Assembly: GCF_916715725.1 (NCBI RefSeq)
Contig: NZ_CAKAPD010000002.1
Span: 1-64,000 of the forward strand
DNA length: 64,000 bases
DNA from: an uncultured Rothia sp.
Lineage (GTDB): Bacteria; Actinomycetota; Actinomycetes; Actinomycetales; Micrococcaceae
Direction of reading: 5' to 3'
A program made the translations under genes and the position numbers. This document shows, piece by piece, positions 44,903-53,209 of this stretch. The number at the start of each line of letters is the position of its first letter. Within the stretch, counting starts at the first letter, position 1. Under the pieces are notes generated by a model. It had not been told where the DNA came from. It searched no databases and saw nothing but the letters and a program-made list of their open reading frames with translations.

Positions 44903-45651
44903 TACTTCACGCCAGCTTCACGCTTGAAGGTGCTGACCAAATCATCCACCGAGGAGGACGAATCCAAGCCCTCAACGACCTTGTCGTTCACGACGAAGGT
45001 GGGGGTGCCCTTCACACCGATCTTCACGGCGTGCTCGTAGTCGCGCTGAATGGGCTTGACGGTGTCGGAGGCGAGCAGGACCTTATCGAATTCTTCGACG
45101 TTCAGGCCCAGTTCCTTGGCGTAGTCGTTGAAGAGGGTGCGCAGCTTGTCGCGTTCCTTGATGTTCTTCCAGTCGTTCTGGGTGGCGAAGAGCTTGTTCG
45201 CCATTTCAAGATGCTTGCCCTGCGCCTCGGCGGCTTCCACGGCAAGTGCGGCGGGTACGGCGTTGGCGTGCATGTTCAGCGGCATGTTGCGTACGGTCAC
45301 GTTCATGATGCCGTCGAGTTTCTTGGCGGCTTCTTCGAACTTGGGTTCTGCCTTGGCGCAGTAGGGGCACTGGTAGTCGGTGTACAGGGTTGCGGTGCCT
45401 GCGCCGGGTACTTCGCGGTTGAGGCGGTAGCCGACGTAGCCGTCATCAGCGGTTGCGGATGCAGTAGCCGAAGCCGAGGGGTCAGCAGATGCCGAAGCGC
45501 TCGCAGTGGCGCTTGCGGAGGCGCTCGCCGAACCGCTGGAAGATGCCGAAGCGGAGGGCTGGGAGGAGCTGGAACCGCATGCGCTCAGTCCCAGGGCGGC
45601 GGCGGGCACTACGCCCAGCAGCAGGGTGCGGCGGTTGAGGGGTGAAGTCAT
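44902..45651 (-). CDS. DsbA-family thioredoxin-fold lipoprotein
   Basis: 249 residues. The N-terminus has twin arginines and a lipobox (NRRTLLLG, then LGLSAC with Cys25), followed by a long Ser/Ala tether of alternating residues (about 26-70). The thioredoxin-like domain (about 80-245) has the redox motif CPYC in YTDYQCPYCAKAE and the cis-Pro in KGTPTF. It likely makes or repairs disulfides in proteins outside the membrane. GAGGAAC precedes the ATG. It is translationally coupled to the spermidine-synthase-like gene. Confidence 0.9.
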   Translation of the reverse strand: MTSPLNRRTLLLGVVPAAALGLSACGSSSSQPSASASSSGSASASASATASASASADPSASATASATADDGYVGYRLNREVPGAGTATLYTDYQCPYCAKAEPKFEEAAKKLDGIMNVTVRNMPLNMHANAVPAALAVEAAEAQGKHLEMANKLFATQNDWKNIKERDKLRTLFNDYAKELGLNVEEFDKVLLASDTVKPIQRDYEHAVKIGVKGTPTFVVNDKVVEGLDSSSSVDDLVSTFKREAGVK

Positions 45652-45998
45652 GGGAGTTCCTCTCTCTACGGGTGGCGGGCTGGTCTGTGATTAATCAGTC
45701 TGTGATTACTCAATCTGTGGTTGATACATCCGTGGTTGATGTGCACTGTGATGCACTGCGAGGTGCTGTCAGCCGCCGTGGTTACAGGGTTTATTGTATG
45801 CCCCTGCCCTGAACATTCCCTATCTTCGGGCGGGTTTGCGGGGTGAATGCAGTGCACGCCATAGGATCCCTGCCGCCTGCTCGCCCCTGCGGTCGCGGTG
45901 TTGAAAGTAATTAGCCTCTCCCCCGCCTTTTTGGTACTATTGCGGGGTATGCACTGTTCACCGGTTGCTTTCGGGCAGTTGGGAACGGCAGCGTATGT
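45652..45998. other. Intergenic region between the DsbA-like gene and tRNA-Thr
   Basis: No gene is supported. Its left part (45680-45740) has three near-copies of a short AT-rich word (GTGATTAATCA, GTGATTACTCA, GTGGTTGATAC), then the region carries the divergent promoters of the lipoprotein gene and the tRNA. Confidence 0.4.
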
Positions 45999-46073
45999 GC
46001 CTCTATAGCTCAGGGGTAGAGCATTTCCCTCGTAAAGAAAAGGTCGTGGGTTCGAATCCCACTGGGGGCTCCA
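45999..46073 (+). tRNA. tRNA-Thr (anticodon CGT)
   Basis: The cloverleaf is complete: acceptor GCCTCTA/TGGGGGC, D arm GCTC/GAGC, T arm GTGGG TTCGAAT CCCAC, and the encoded CCA end. The anticodon loop is CTCGTAA, so the anticodon is CGT. The last anticodon-stem pair is C31-A39, a mismatch. Confidence 0.93.
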
Positions 46074-46180
46074 CATCCGCCGTAACGCGTGCCGGTTTCC
46101 GGTGTGTTGCGGCGGTTTTTAGCATCTGAGAGATGCCACGTATCTCGCAGGATGTCACCGTCGATTTTTAGGAGATTCTC

Positions 46181-46447
46181 ATGTCTTCTCGTTCTTCACA
46201 TACTCAGCGCCTGCAGAACCGTTCACAGGCTGGTCGCCCCTCCGCGGGCTCTGCACGCCCGATGAGCCCGACGATGCGTTTTGCTCTGGTGTACGTGTTG
46301 GCGCTGGTGGTTTCTTTGGCGGTGTGGTTCTTCTACCGTTCCGTGTATGAGGATGACACCTCGTTCTTGGTGCCGATTGTAATTTCTTTGGTGACTTCGT
46401 ACGTGTGCGCTCATGCGTTGACGGGCGGCAAGTCACCCCGCAACTAA
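46181..46447 (+). CDS. Small membrane protein, two TM segments
   Basis: 88 residues. The head (1-30) is Ser/Arg/Gln-rich and basic. Two hydrophobic segments follow (FALVYVLALVVSLAVWFFY and LVPIVISLVTSYVCAHAL) with a short acidic loop (VYEDDTS) between them. TAGGAGATTCTC precedes the ATG. It resembles short uncharacterised actinobacterial proteins, but I cannot name a family. It lies directly after tRNA-Thr. Confidence 0.7.
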   Translation: MSSRSSHTQRLQNRSQAGRPSAGSARPMSPTMRFALVYVLALVVSLAVWFFYRSVYEDDTSFLVPIVISLVTSYVCAHALTGGKSPRN

Positions 46448-46487
46448 CAGCCAAACTGCAGCGCACCCGCTACTTTGAGGGCAGATG

Positions 46488-46535
46488 AAAGCCGCGCATC
46501 CGGTTCCCCGTTCAGGGTTCGGATGCGCGGCTTTT
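46488..46535. terminator. Bidirectional terminator, small membrane gene and lyase gene
   Basis: AAAGCCGCGCATCCG pairs with CGGATGCGCGGCTTT, followed by TTT on the plus strand, between convergent stops. Confidence 0.85.
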
Positions 46536-46560
46536 TACGCGTGTATTTTACGCCAGAACC

Positions 46561-47436
46561 TTACTTGGAGGCACGCTGGAAGTCGCTGTCGGTCTTGCCC
46601 CACAGGCCGTAAACCTTGGCGAGTTCCTTGACCTTCTTTGCACGCAGGTAACGCGGCAGGTAGGAGCCGTCGCGGGGGCCGTCGAGGGGCACGTCAAGCA
46701 TCTGGTGTGCTTCTTCGATTTCGATCTCGCTGGGGGAGAATGCCGCGTTGATGGTCTCCGTCTGGCGGATGTCCAGGGTAATCTTACCGGTCATGCCGTG
46801 GTCGTTCGCGTAGCCGCATGCCTTGGAGAGGTCAGCGCCGTATGCGCCGAGGGTCGGGCCGTCGATGGGGCCGGGCAGACCGCCCAGGGTGGAGGCGATG
46901 ACCAGCTGCGAACGCACGTAGGCGAGCGCCATGGGGGTTGCGGAGGAGCCGGTGTCGCGGCGGTAGTCACCTGCGCCGAATGCGAGGCGGAAAGTGCCGA
47001 TTGCGCGGGCAATTTCGACGGAGTGGTGCACACCGAGTGCGGACTCAATCAGCGCGATGATGGGGGTTCCGGGGGGCAGCTCGGCTGCGGTGCGGTCAAT
47101 GTCGGTGGCGTGCTCTGCGGTGGCGAGCATGACGCCTCGCAGGCCCTTCACGTTCTTGAGGGCCTTGACGTCCTTCCACCAGTGTTCGGTGGTGATGGCG
47201 TTGATTCGCACCCATGCGACGACGCCGGAGTTGAGCATACGGACGACCTGTTCGCGGGCGGCGTCCTTCTCTTCAGGGGGGCAGCCGTCTTCGAGGTCGA
47301 TGATGATGGAGTCAGCCTCGGATTCGAAGGCCTCTTCAAAAACTTCTTCGGAGGAGTTGGCGCGCACGAGGAGCCAAGAGCGTGAGAGGCTGGGGCGCAG
47401 CTGACGCGCACGCTCATTGCGGTGGAATTCAAACAT
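46561..47436 (-). CDS. CitE-like HpcH/HpaI aldolase family protein
   Basis: 291 residues from ATG at 47436 (MFEFHRNERARQLRPSLSRS); the open frame runs 37 codons further up without a gene-like pattern. It has the TIM-barrel family motifs: SWLLVRANSSE, IIIDLEDGCPPEEKDAAR (metal-binding Glu/Asp and substrate Arg), IALIESALGVHH and RLAFGAGDYRRDTG. Family members cleave citryl-CoA, malyl-CoA or similar acyl-CoA compounds. No citrate lyase alpha or gamma genes are here, so it acts alone, probably on a (methyl)malyl- or citramalyl-CoA-like ester. Confidence 0.87.
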   Translation of the reverse strand: MFEFHRNERARQLRPSLSRSWLLVRANSSEEVFEEAFESEADSIIIDLEDGCPPEEKDAAREQVVRMLNSGVVAWVRINAITTEHWWKDVKALKNVKGLRGVMLATAEHATDIDRTAAELPPGTPIIALIESALGVHHSVEIARAIGTFRLAFGAGDYRRDTGSSATPMALAYVRSQLVIASTLGGLPGPIDGPTLGAYGADLSKACGYANDHGMTGKITLDIRQTETINAAFSPSEIEIEEAHQMLDVPLDGPRDGSYLPRYLRAKKVKELAKVYGLWGKTDSDFQRASK

Positions 47437-47706
47437 GGTGTGTGACTTCTTCCGTGAATTGTATATGCATTGGGTTGTGCCGTAGAGGGGCAGGAAAAAG
47501 CCTGCGGTTCTTCCGCGCGTACCATCGCATTGTGTCGTCACCTCCATTGTGACGGAACCGCATAAGAAGCGTCCTACACCTCCTCTTTAAGCGTATCGCC
47601 TGTTGAAGTGCACATCAAACTAACTCGCCTGTTAGTTGCCGTTCGGCTTCGCCCTGTTCACGTGGCGGACGCAGGTCAGCGGGCAGGTTGGGTTAGCGCA
47701 TAAACG
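47437..47706. other. Intergenic region upstream of the lyase gene
   Basis: No gene is seen. It carries the lyase promoter and an imperfect repeat of AACT/CGCCTGTT words around 47600-47635. Nothing else stands out. Confidence 0.35.
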
Positions 47707-47748
47707 GAACTGCCCGCAGCATCCGGTGCTGGATACTGCGGGCAGTTC
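47707..47748 (-). terminator. Terminator after the 179-residue hypothetical gene
   Basis: GAACTGCCCGCAG and ATCC pair with GGAT and CTGCGGGCAGTTC around GGTGCT. It is 12 bases past the stop of the gene at 47761. Confidence 0.75.
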
Positions 47749-47760
47749 AGAAGTTCGCTA

Positions 47761-48300
47761 TTAGGCTTCTACCAGCTGGGTACGGCCCACGGGGATTCCG
47801 TCGTCGAAGGTCAGCTCGCCGGCGGCTTCCTTCTGGGCACGCTGAATCAGACGCTCTGCGTCCTCAATGTGCTGCACCACCGCCTCAACGCGGCGGTGTA
47901 CGCTCACCTGGCGGTCGCATCCAGTAGCGCATTCGCCAAAGCAGCGCGCCATGGCGAGCGCCTCGGCGCAGAGAGCCACCGCGTTACCCGCTTTGGAGAG
48001 GGCACGGTTCAGGTCGGAGTAGGTGCCGAACGGGGAGGCGGGAATATCGCCGTCGCTGGGGGCGAGGCGGTGCGCCTCCATGGCGACTGCGCGCACGCGC
48101 GGAATCAGGTCTGCGAGCGTGTTTGCGTCCGGCACGATGAGCTCAATCATAGGGGCGGACGAATCGGTTGCCGCCAGGCGTTCGAGGACCTGGTGGAAGC
48201 GGTCAATGCCGCGGATGAACCGGTCGTGGGATCGGCGCCAGATACCTTTACCTAGTTCGGCGTCGTCGCGGCGCGATTGCAGGTAGCTTTTAAGCCCCAT
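47761..48300 (-). CDS. Uncharacterised helical protein
   Basis: 179 residues from ATG at 48300 with GGAGGG upstream; a longer frame to 48381 is not supported. The protein is largely helical, with conserved-looking blocks (KGIWRRSHDRFIRGIDRFHQ, IPRVRAVAMEAHRLAPSDG and a Cys pair in MARCFGECATGCD near residue 126). It has no membrane segment. I cannot assign a family; the Cys motif may bind a metal. It is a single gene with its own terminator. Confidence 0.7.
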   Translation of the reverse strand: MGLKSYLQSRRDDAELGKGIWRRSHDRFIRGIDRFHQVLERLAATDSSAPMIELIVPDANTLADLIPRVRAVAMEAHRLAPSDGDIPASPFGTYSDLNRALSKAGNAVALCAEALAMARCFGECATGCDRQVSVHRRVEAVVQHIEDAERLIQRAQKEAAGELTFDDGIPVGRTQLVEA

Positions 48301-48508
48301 ATGCCCTCCTCTGCGTGGTGTGTGTGCCGTGTTTGTTGGTCGGTGGAGGCTGCCCGTGTTGGGCTCTGCGGCGACCCGCAAACCTCCCTATGCTTAGGTT
48401 ACCCTAAATCTCTTTTAGTGACGAGATGTCAGCAGATAGTTCAGCATATATTGCACACAGCGGCCACCCCGCGCACCGTTCCAGCGCAGTAACGCGGGGG
48501 CACCACCC

Positions 48509-49519
48509 CTACAGCATGCGCAGCACAATCTTGCCGTGATGCTGACCCGAGTCGAAGTACTCGTGGGCGGCGGCCGCCTCCTCCATGTCGAAGACACGAT
48601 CCAGGCCCACACCGATTCTGCCGGATTCAATCAGCGGCAGCACGTGCTCGCGCACACCGCTTAGGATCTCAACCTTCTGTCGGTCGGAGCGGGTGCGTAG
48701 GCTCGTGGCGTGCACCGACAGGCGACGGGAGAGCATGTACCCCAGGTTCACTTCCGCCTTGGCGCCTCCTATCAGACCGATAATGCACAGGTGGCCACCG
48801 TCGGCGAGAGTGTGCAGGTTGTCCTCCAGGTACTTTCCGCCCACCACGTCGAGGATGTAGTCGGCACCACGTCCGCCGGTTTCAGCCAACAGAACTTCAC
48901 GGAACGAATGTTCGGTATAGATAATGGGTTCCGCACCTAGTGAGCGCACATATTCGGCTTTTTCCTCGGTGCTGACGGTCGCAAACACGCGGGTACCTAC
49001 GGCGAGCGCCAACTGGATGGCGTGCACACCAATACCGCCGGTACCACCGTGTACGAGGACCACCGCGGGTTCGCCGTCTTCCTTGAGGTTTTCGGCGGGG
49101 TTCATACTCATACCGCAGGTGAGCACCAGGTTCGAGTAGACGGTTGCCGCAACCTCGGGAATGGCAGCGGCCTCGACGAAGCTCAACTGTTCCGGCACGG
49201 GTAGCACGTGGTCGACCGGCACGGTCACGTAGTCGGCGTAGCCGCCTCCGGCGAGCAGCGCCATGACGGAGGTGCCACGGTTCTCCACGGAGACACCCTC
49301 ACCGACTGCCTCAATAACACCGGCTACTTCGAGGCCGTAGATGGCGCTCGCACCGGCGGGCGGCGGGTAGAATCCGCGGCGCTGCAGGGCGTCGGCACGG
49401 TTGAGTCCGGCGGCATGAACACGGATGAGAACTTCGTAGGAGCGGGGCACGGGGGCGGGTACTTTGGTGATGGTCAGAGCTTCAGGTCCACCGTGACTGT
49501 TCTCAATAATTGCTCTCAT
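48509..49519 (-). CDS. NAD(P)H-dependent quinone oxidoreductase (zinc-independent MDR type)
   Basis: 336 residues. It is of the medium-chain dehydrogenase superfamily, quinone oxidoreductase (PIG3-like) group. It has the N-terminal substrate domain (NRADALQRRGFYPPPAGAS), the nucleotide-binding Rossmann motif VHGGTGGIGVHAIQLA, and GADYILDVVGGKYL and GHLCIIGLIGG. The zinc-binding cysteines of alcohol dehydrogenases are absent. It likely reduces quinones or activated alkenes with NADPH. The start is supported by GGAGGACTC. A weak hairpin (48467-48499) lies past its stop. Confidence 0.9.
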   Translation of the reverse strand: MRAIIENSHGGPEALTITKVPAPVPRSYEVLIRVHAAGLNRADALQRRGFYPPPAGASAIYGLEVAGVIEAVGEGVSVENRGTSVMALLAGGGYADYVTVPVDHVLPVPEQLSFVEAAAIPEVAATVYSNLVLTCGMSMNPAENLKEDGEPAVVLVHGGTGGIGVHAIQLALAVGTRVFATVSTEEKAEYVRSLGAEPIIYTEHSFREVLLAETGGRGADYILDVVGGKYLEDNLHTLADGGHLCIIGLIGGAKAEVNLGYMLSRRLSVHATSLRTRSDRQKVEILSGVREHVLPLIESGRIGVGLDRVFDMEEAAAAHEYFDSGQHHGKIVLRML

Positions 49520-49644
49520 GAGTCCTCCTCATTGCCGGAAGCACCATCGTTGGTGCGCGATTTACAGAAAGCTTATCGCATGAGATAATCTCGTAGTGCC
49601 CTGCGGCACGGTATTGCCATAAAATGCCGGTCTCTGGTGCGTAT

Positions 49645-49732
49645 GGATGGTTGTCCGAGCGGCCGAAGGAGCTGGTCTTGAAAACCAGTAGGCGGTGACC
49701 CCGTCTCAAGGGTTCAAATCCCTTACCATCCG
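49645..49732 (+). tRNA. tRNA-Ser (anticodon TGA)
   Basis: An 88-base class-II tRNA: acceptor GGATGGT/ACCATCC, anticodon arm CTGGT-CTTGAAA-ACCAG with anticodon TGA, a long variable arm (AGGCGGTGACCCCGTCTC), and T arm AAGGG TTCAAAT CCCTT. No CCA is encoded. Confidence 0.95.
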
Positions 49733-49748
49733 CGTTATAGCTTCTGAA

Positions 49749-49780
49749 AGCCCCGTTCCTCAACGCGAGGAGCGGGGCTC
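49749..49780. terminator. Terminator after tRNA-Ser(TGA)
   Basis: AGCCCCGTTCCTC pairs with GAGGAGCGGGGCT around AACGC and is followed by CTTTGC. It is shared with the convergent gene at 49816. Confidence 0.8.
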
Positions 49781-49815
49781 TTTGCATACGCCATTTTGAG
49801 TTACCGGGGGCGCCG

Positions 49816-50268
49816 TCAGTTGATGCCTGACAAGGCATTCAGAATCAATATGAAGAGGACGTCGATACCGATGAAAAAGCATAGCCCCAGCCCGTTAAGA
49901 ACCAGACCGCCGACGGCACGCGTGCCGCGCCGCCTTGCTACGAACGCCTGCCAGAGACCCAGGACGTTCGGCAACGGCGCACCGATAACTATCAGCAGAC
50001 CATTATCTCCAGGACCATAAGTAAACCACCAGAGCCCTGGAACGAAAGACAGCGGGCCGAGGAAACCGAAAAGCAGGGAGAAGGTCGCTGCCCTTTTACC
50101 GTCTTGCGCTCCTTGCACAGCGGGAGGTTGCTCGCTCGCAGGTTGCGGCCAATCGTCCGTGTCGTCCGCGTCGGACTGCAGGCTGTCATTTCCCTGATAG
50201 AGCTTGGCGTACTCAGGGTTGTAATCGAAGGCTTCGTTGTTTTGGGGTAGCTGCGACATCTCATCCAC
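49816..50268 (-). CDS. Small membrane protein of the YNPxY family, copy A
   Basis: 150 residues from ATG at 50268 with AAAGG seven bases before it. An acidic, Gln/Pro-rich head (1 to about 55) begins SQLPQNNEAFDYNPEYAKLY; two or three hydrophobic segments follow (AATFSLLFGFLGPLSFVPGL, LLIVIGAPLPNVLGLWQAFV and VLNGLGLCFFIGIDVLFILI). The layout recalls DUF4190-type proteins. It is a tandem paralogue of the next gene: head, membrane pattern and even the bases before the start are alike. The function is unknown. Confidence 0.75.
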   Translation of the reverse strand: MDEMSQLPQNNEAFDYNPEYAKLYQGNDSLQSDADDTDDWPQPASEQPPAVQGAQDGKRAATFSLLFGFLGPLSFVPGLWWFTYGPGDNGLLIVIGAPLPNVLGLWQAFVARRRGTRAVGGLVLNGLGLCFFIGIDVLFILILNALSGIN

Positions 50269-50295
50269 AACCTTTCAATACCGGGTGTTACGTGT

Positions 50296-50778
50296 CTATC
50301 GAAGTGAGAGAGCGTTCAGGATCCTCGACGGGCCTGCATCATTGAAGCCGTACAGAGCAAACCCAATCATTATGATGAAGCCGACGATGGCGATGACAAT
50401 GAACATTCCTATCCCACTGAGAAACAGACCCACGTTGGCGTCCTCACCGTGCTGTCTTGCCACTCGTGCTTGCCAGAGACCCAAGAGGTTCAGTAACGGC
50501 GCAGCAATGATTATTGGCATACCGATACCAAAGCCATGGGAAACCCACAAAAACGCTAGGGCGAGAGTAAGCATACCGAAGACACCGAAAATCAGGGAGA
50601 GATTTGCGGCTTTTTCACCAGCGTCCATCTTCCACACGCTCGAAGGGAACTCACTCGCGGGTAGCGGCTGGTCATCCGTACCAGACTGTACGCTGTCGCT
50701 CCCCCGGTGGTGCTTGGAGTATTCGGGGTTGTTATCGAAGGCTTCATTGTTTTGGGGCAACTGCGACATCGCATCCAC
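50296..50778 (-). CDS. Small membrane protein of the YNPxY family, copy B
   Basis: 160 residues. The head starts SQLPQNNEAFDNNPEYSKHH, almost the same as copy A, and the membrane region has NLSLIFGVFGMLTLALAFLW, LLNLLGLWQARVARQHGEDA and GIGMFIVIAIVGFIIMIGFA. The final residues (FNDAGPSRILNALSLR) end with ILNAL, as copy A also does (ILNALSGIN). The upstream 40 bases (CCACAACCTTTCA and neighbours) are repeated before copy A, so the pair arose by recent duplication. The function is unknown. Confidence 0.75.
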   Translation of the reverse strand: MDAMSQLPQNNEAFDNNPEYSKHHRGSDSVQSGTDDQPLPASEFPSSVWKMDAGEKAANLSLIFGVFGMLTLALAFLWVSHGFGIGMPIIIAAPLLNLLGLWQARVARQHGEDANVGLFLSGIGMFIVIAIVGFIIMIGFALYGFNDAGPSRILNALSLR

Positions 50779-50888
50779 AACCTTTCACATTCCACACACG
50801 AGGGGTGTTAACTTCACCCTAGACCTTCCCTACCTGGGGAACAAGCATGTCGAGCTCAATCCAGGAAACACACGGCATACATACAGCA

Positions 50889-50921
50889 AAGCCCCGCACC
50901 TCACGTCGAGGAACGGGGCTT
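50889..50921 (-). terminator. Terminator after the Tyr/Gln-rich protein gene
   Basis: AAGCCCCG pairs with CGGGGCTT, with CCTC/GAGG inside, and the minus strand continues TGCTG. It is 30 bases past the stop at 50952. Confidence 0.7.
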
Positions 50922-50951
50922 ATGCGTGCCCTCCAGTGAGGGCGAAAGTGT

Positions 50952-51578
50952 TTAGAAAAGTGCCAGTATCTGCGCAACATCCACCAATCTGGAATTGGCT
51001 GCGGAATCTGAAGAAGCCAGCAGAATCAACAGCAGAATACTACCGCCGTAAAACACCAGGAAAATGCCACCAATAACTACGGTAATCCAGTTCAGGATGC
51101 GGCCAGCCGAAGCCGCCACGCCGAAACGCTCAGCCTCATTAGCTTTCATAATGCCGATAACGCCCAGAATTAGGGAGGGAATACCAAGCATGAACCAGCC
51201 AAGCGTCAGAGCACAAGCTAAACCAATAATACCGAGCACCGTAGAAGTCTGAGCAGCCTTCTCACCGGCAAGCTGTTCGGGAGTCTTCTGCAAAAAGCCC
51301 ACAGGAACCATCATGGGCTGACCGTACTGGTCGGGCTGCTGGTACTGCTGGCCATACGGGTCATACTGGTTCTGACCATACGAGTCTTGACCGTACGAAT
51401 TCTGACGGTACTGGTCATAGGAATACTGATCGTAGGAGCTCTGCCCGTACTGGCCGTAAGAACCCTGGCCGTACTGAGTGTTCTGCCCATACTGACCGTT
51501 CTGGTTGTACTGCTCATTCAGACGGTTGTAGTCCGGGTTGTAGTCGTAGGGGTCTGAACCCCGAGGATTCTGAGACAC
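50952..51578 (-). CDS. DUF4190-like membrane protein with Tyr/Gln/Ser/Asn-rich head
   Basis: 208 residues. The first 90 or so are a prion-like low-complexity run of Tyr, Gln, Gly, Ser, Asn and Asp, built of YGQ/YDQ/SYG repeats, and begin PYDYNPDYNRLNEQY, related to the NPEY heads of the two genes downstream. Three hydrophobic segments follow (TSTVLGIIGLACALTLGWFM, LGIPSLILGVIGIMKANEAE and LNWITVVIGGIFLVFYGGSI), a DUF4190-like pattern. Such proteins are common in actinobacteria; their role is unknown. It is in line with the neighbours, same strand. Confidence 0.78.
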   Translation of the reverse strand: MSQNPRGSDPYDYNPDYNRLNEQYNQNGQYGQNTQYGQGSYGQYGQSSYDQYSYDQYRQNSYGQDSYGQNQYDPYGQQYQQPDQYGQPMMVPVGFLQKTPEQLAGEKAAQTSTVLGIIGLACALTLGWFMLGIPSLILGVIGIMKANEAERFGVAASAGRILNWITVVIGGIFLVFYGGSILLLILLASSDSAANSRLVDVAQILALF

Positions 51579-51784
51579 GGCATCTCACTTTCGTACGGCT
51601 GGTGTGCATTAAACCTAATTCACCCTAACCCATGAATGGGACGGGTACAACTAAGCCCGTTATGCAACCCCGCACAATGCGCCTTGATGCACTGGATACG
51701 CGCCTTATCAGGTACGCAAAAGCCCACGTGCGCACACAGGGCGCTCGCGGGCCTTCTCTGACCAGTAGCTATGAAAGATATTGT

Positions 51785-52207
51785 CTAAACATGCATCATG
51801 AGCATAACGAACAGCAACATCTCAAAGGGCCGAAACAGGATACCGAGCAGCATATTCATGATGCCCAACGCAACACCAGCCACACGCATGTGACCGCGGT
51901 GGCGTGAAGCAATCGCCATGATCAAACCCGCAAGGCCCAGAACAAAAGAAGCACCTCCACCCGTCTGATGATTCAGCACAAAAACACTAATTGTTCCAAG
52001 AACACCAATAACGACCGAGATCATCGCAATAACCCAACCCGCGGTATGCGTGTTCTTCTCTTCGGGAAGAACATACACCGGCTGCACAAACTGTGCAGGA
52101 CGCACCGCAGGCTGCGCAACCTGCTGGCTATTTAAAGCCGGGTTATTCACAGAGGAGGAGGGAGCGCCCTGAGGAGTCTGGGTCATCTGAGGAACGGTGG
52201 TCGTCAC
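51785..52207 (-). CDS. Small membrane protein, DUF4190-like
   Basis: 140 residues. The head (1 to about 55) is Gln/Pro/Val-rich with NNPALNSQQ. Three hydrophobic segments follow: GWVIAMISVVIGVLGTISVF, ASFVLGLAGLIMAIASRHRG and VAGVALGIMNMLLGILFRPF. It has the same general plan as the three genes downstream but only weak sequence likeness. An upstream GGGAGG (52214-52208 region) precedes its start. It is the first gene of the leftward cluster that ends at 49816. Confidence 0.72.
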   Translation of the reverse strand: MTTTVPQMTQTPQGAPSSSVNNPALNSQQVAQPAVRPAQFVQPVYVLPEEKNTHTAGWVIAMISVVIGVLGTISVFVLNHQTGGGASFVLGLAGLIMAIASRHRGHMRVAGVALGIMNMLLGILFRPFEMLLFVMLMMHV

Positions 52208-52477
52208 GGGAGGGAGCCTTTCTATCTGGACCGCAATGTCGCTTCTACCCTCAAAACTACATCACCTAAATGACTCAAACGCTTAAATTCAGGGTATTTA
52301 AAGGTTAAACAGCTCTATTCACACGTTTCTCGCAGGTAAAGAAATCAGGGTCAAAATCACGGTCGCGAAGAAACTAACACCATCCCACCCACGTATATCC
52401 CCCGCAACCCACAGGTCGAATTGACCAAGCGCAAAACAGCCTATATTCTTATAGGGATGCGCTCACGAGCGCACCGT

Positions 52478-52569
52478 GGAGACGTGCCAGAGCGGCCGAA
52501 TGGACTTCACTGCTAATGAAGGGTCGGGGTTAAACTCGACCGGGGGTTCAAATCCCCCCGTCTCCGCCA
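52478..52569 (+). tRNA. tRNA-Ser (anticodon GCT)
   Basis: A class-II tRNA: acceptor GGAGACG/CGTCTCC, anticodon arm CTTCA-CTGCTAA-TGAAG with anticodon GCT, long variable arm, T-arm loop TTCAAAT, and an encoded CCA end. Confidence 0.95.
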
Positions 52570-52571
52570 CT

Positions 52572-52604
52572 AAAAGCCCCGTACCGGTTGGTACGGGGCT
52601 TTTG
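52572..52604. terminator. Terminator after tRNA-Ser(GCT)
   Basis: AAAAGCCCCGTACC pairs with GGTACGGGGCTTTT around GGTT. It may serve the convergent gene at 52664 too. Confidence 0.8.
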
Positions 52605-52663
52605 CTTTACCCATTCCGTTCGGGCGCAGAACCTAGAATCTTGTAATCTAGAAGTTCCTGGGA

Positions 52664-53209
52664 CTAGAAGCTCTTGAAATCCACGAGGCGCGCATCCGCA
52701 CCATCCAGCAGAGCCCACTCCCCCGGTACCTCAAACACCGCGATAGAAGAGGGAGGGAAGCCATAGTACACATCCATGGACGCGTTCGGGTCAGAATCGG
52801 GGCTCATCAAACGCTGCGCGGCATCCTGCACACCGGGCAGATGCGACACCACCATCAGAGAATGAACATTCTCCGAAACGCTGTTAATGCGCGAAATAAT
52901 GCGGGACGCAGACACCTCATACAGACCCTCATCCAGATGAGCGGTAGGCGCTTTCGCACCCAAACCATCCGAAACCCAGGTCGTCGTCTGGCGGGTACGC
53001 AAAGCCGATGACGACATAATCTGCTCCGGAATATAACCGCGAGAAGCCAACCAGGCGCCAGCAGCGGCAGCCTGCTCATGACCGCGCTTCGTCAGCGGAC
53101 GATCAAAATCATTCAGACCCCAATCAGCCTCCGCATGGCGCATAATAATCAGACGCTTAACCCCGCTGCGGTGCGAGCCAGATGCAGTGTTGGAAGAATT
53201 TTCAGCCAT
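52664..53209 (-). CDS. SixA-type phosphohistidine phosphatase
   Basis: 181 residues of the histidine phosphatase superfamily. The catalytic motif is LIIMRHAEADWG (His near residue 25); the partner His lies in VVSHLPG near 118. The short length and RHAEA motif place it with SixA, which in E. coli removes phosphate from histidine-containing phosphotransfer domains. The PTS proteins in this window are possible partners, but that is speculation. The start lies close to GGGGGT, which is weakly spaced. Confidence 0.85.
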   Translation of the reverse strand: MAENSSNTASGSHRSGVKRLIIMRHAEADWGLNDFDRPLTKRGHEQAAAAGAWLASRGYIPEQIMSSSALRTRQTTTWVSDGLGAKAPTAHLDEGLYEVSASRIISRINSVSENVHSLMVVSHLPGVQDAAQRLMSPDSDPNASMDVYYGFPPSSIAVFEVPGEWALLDGADARLVDFKSF

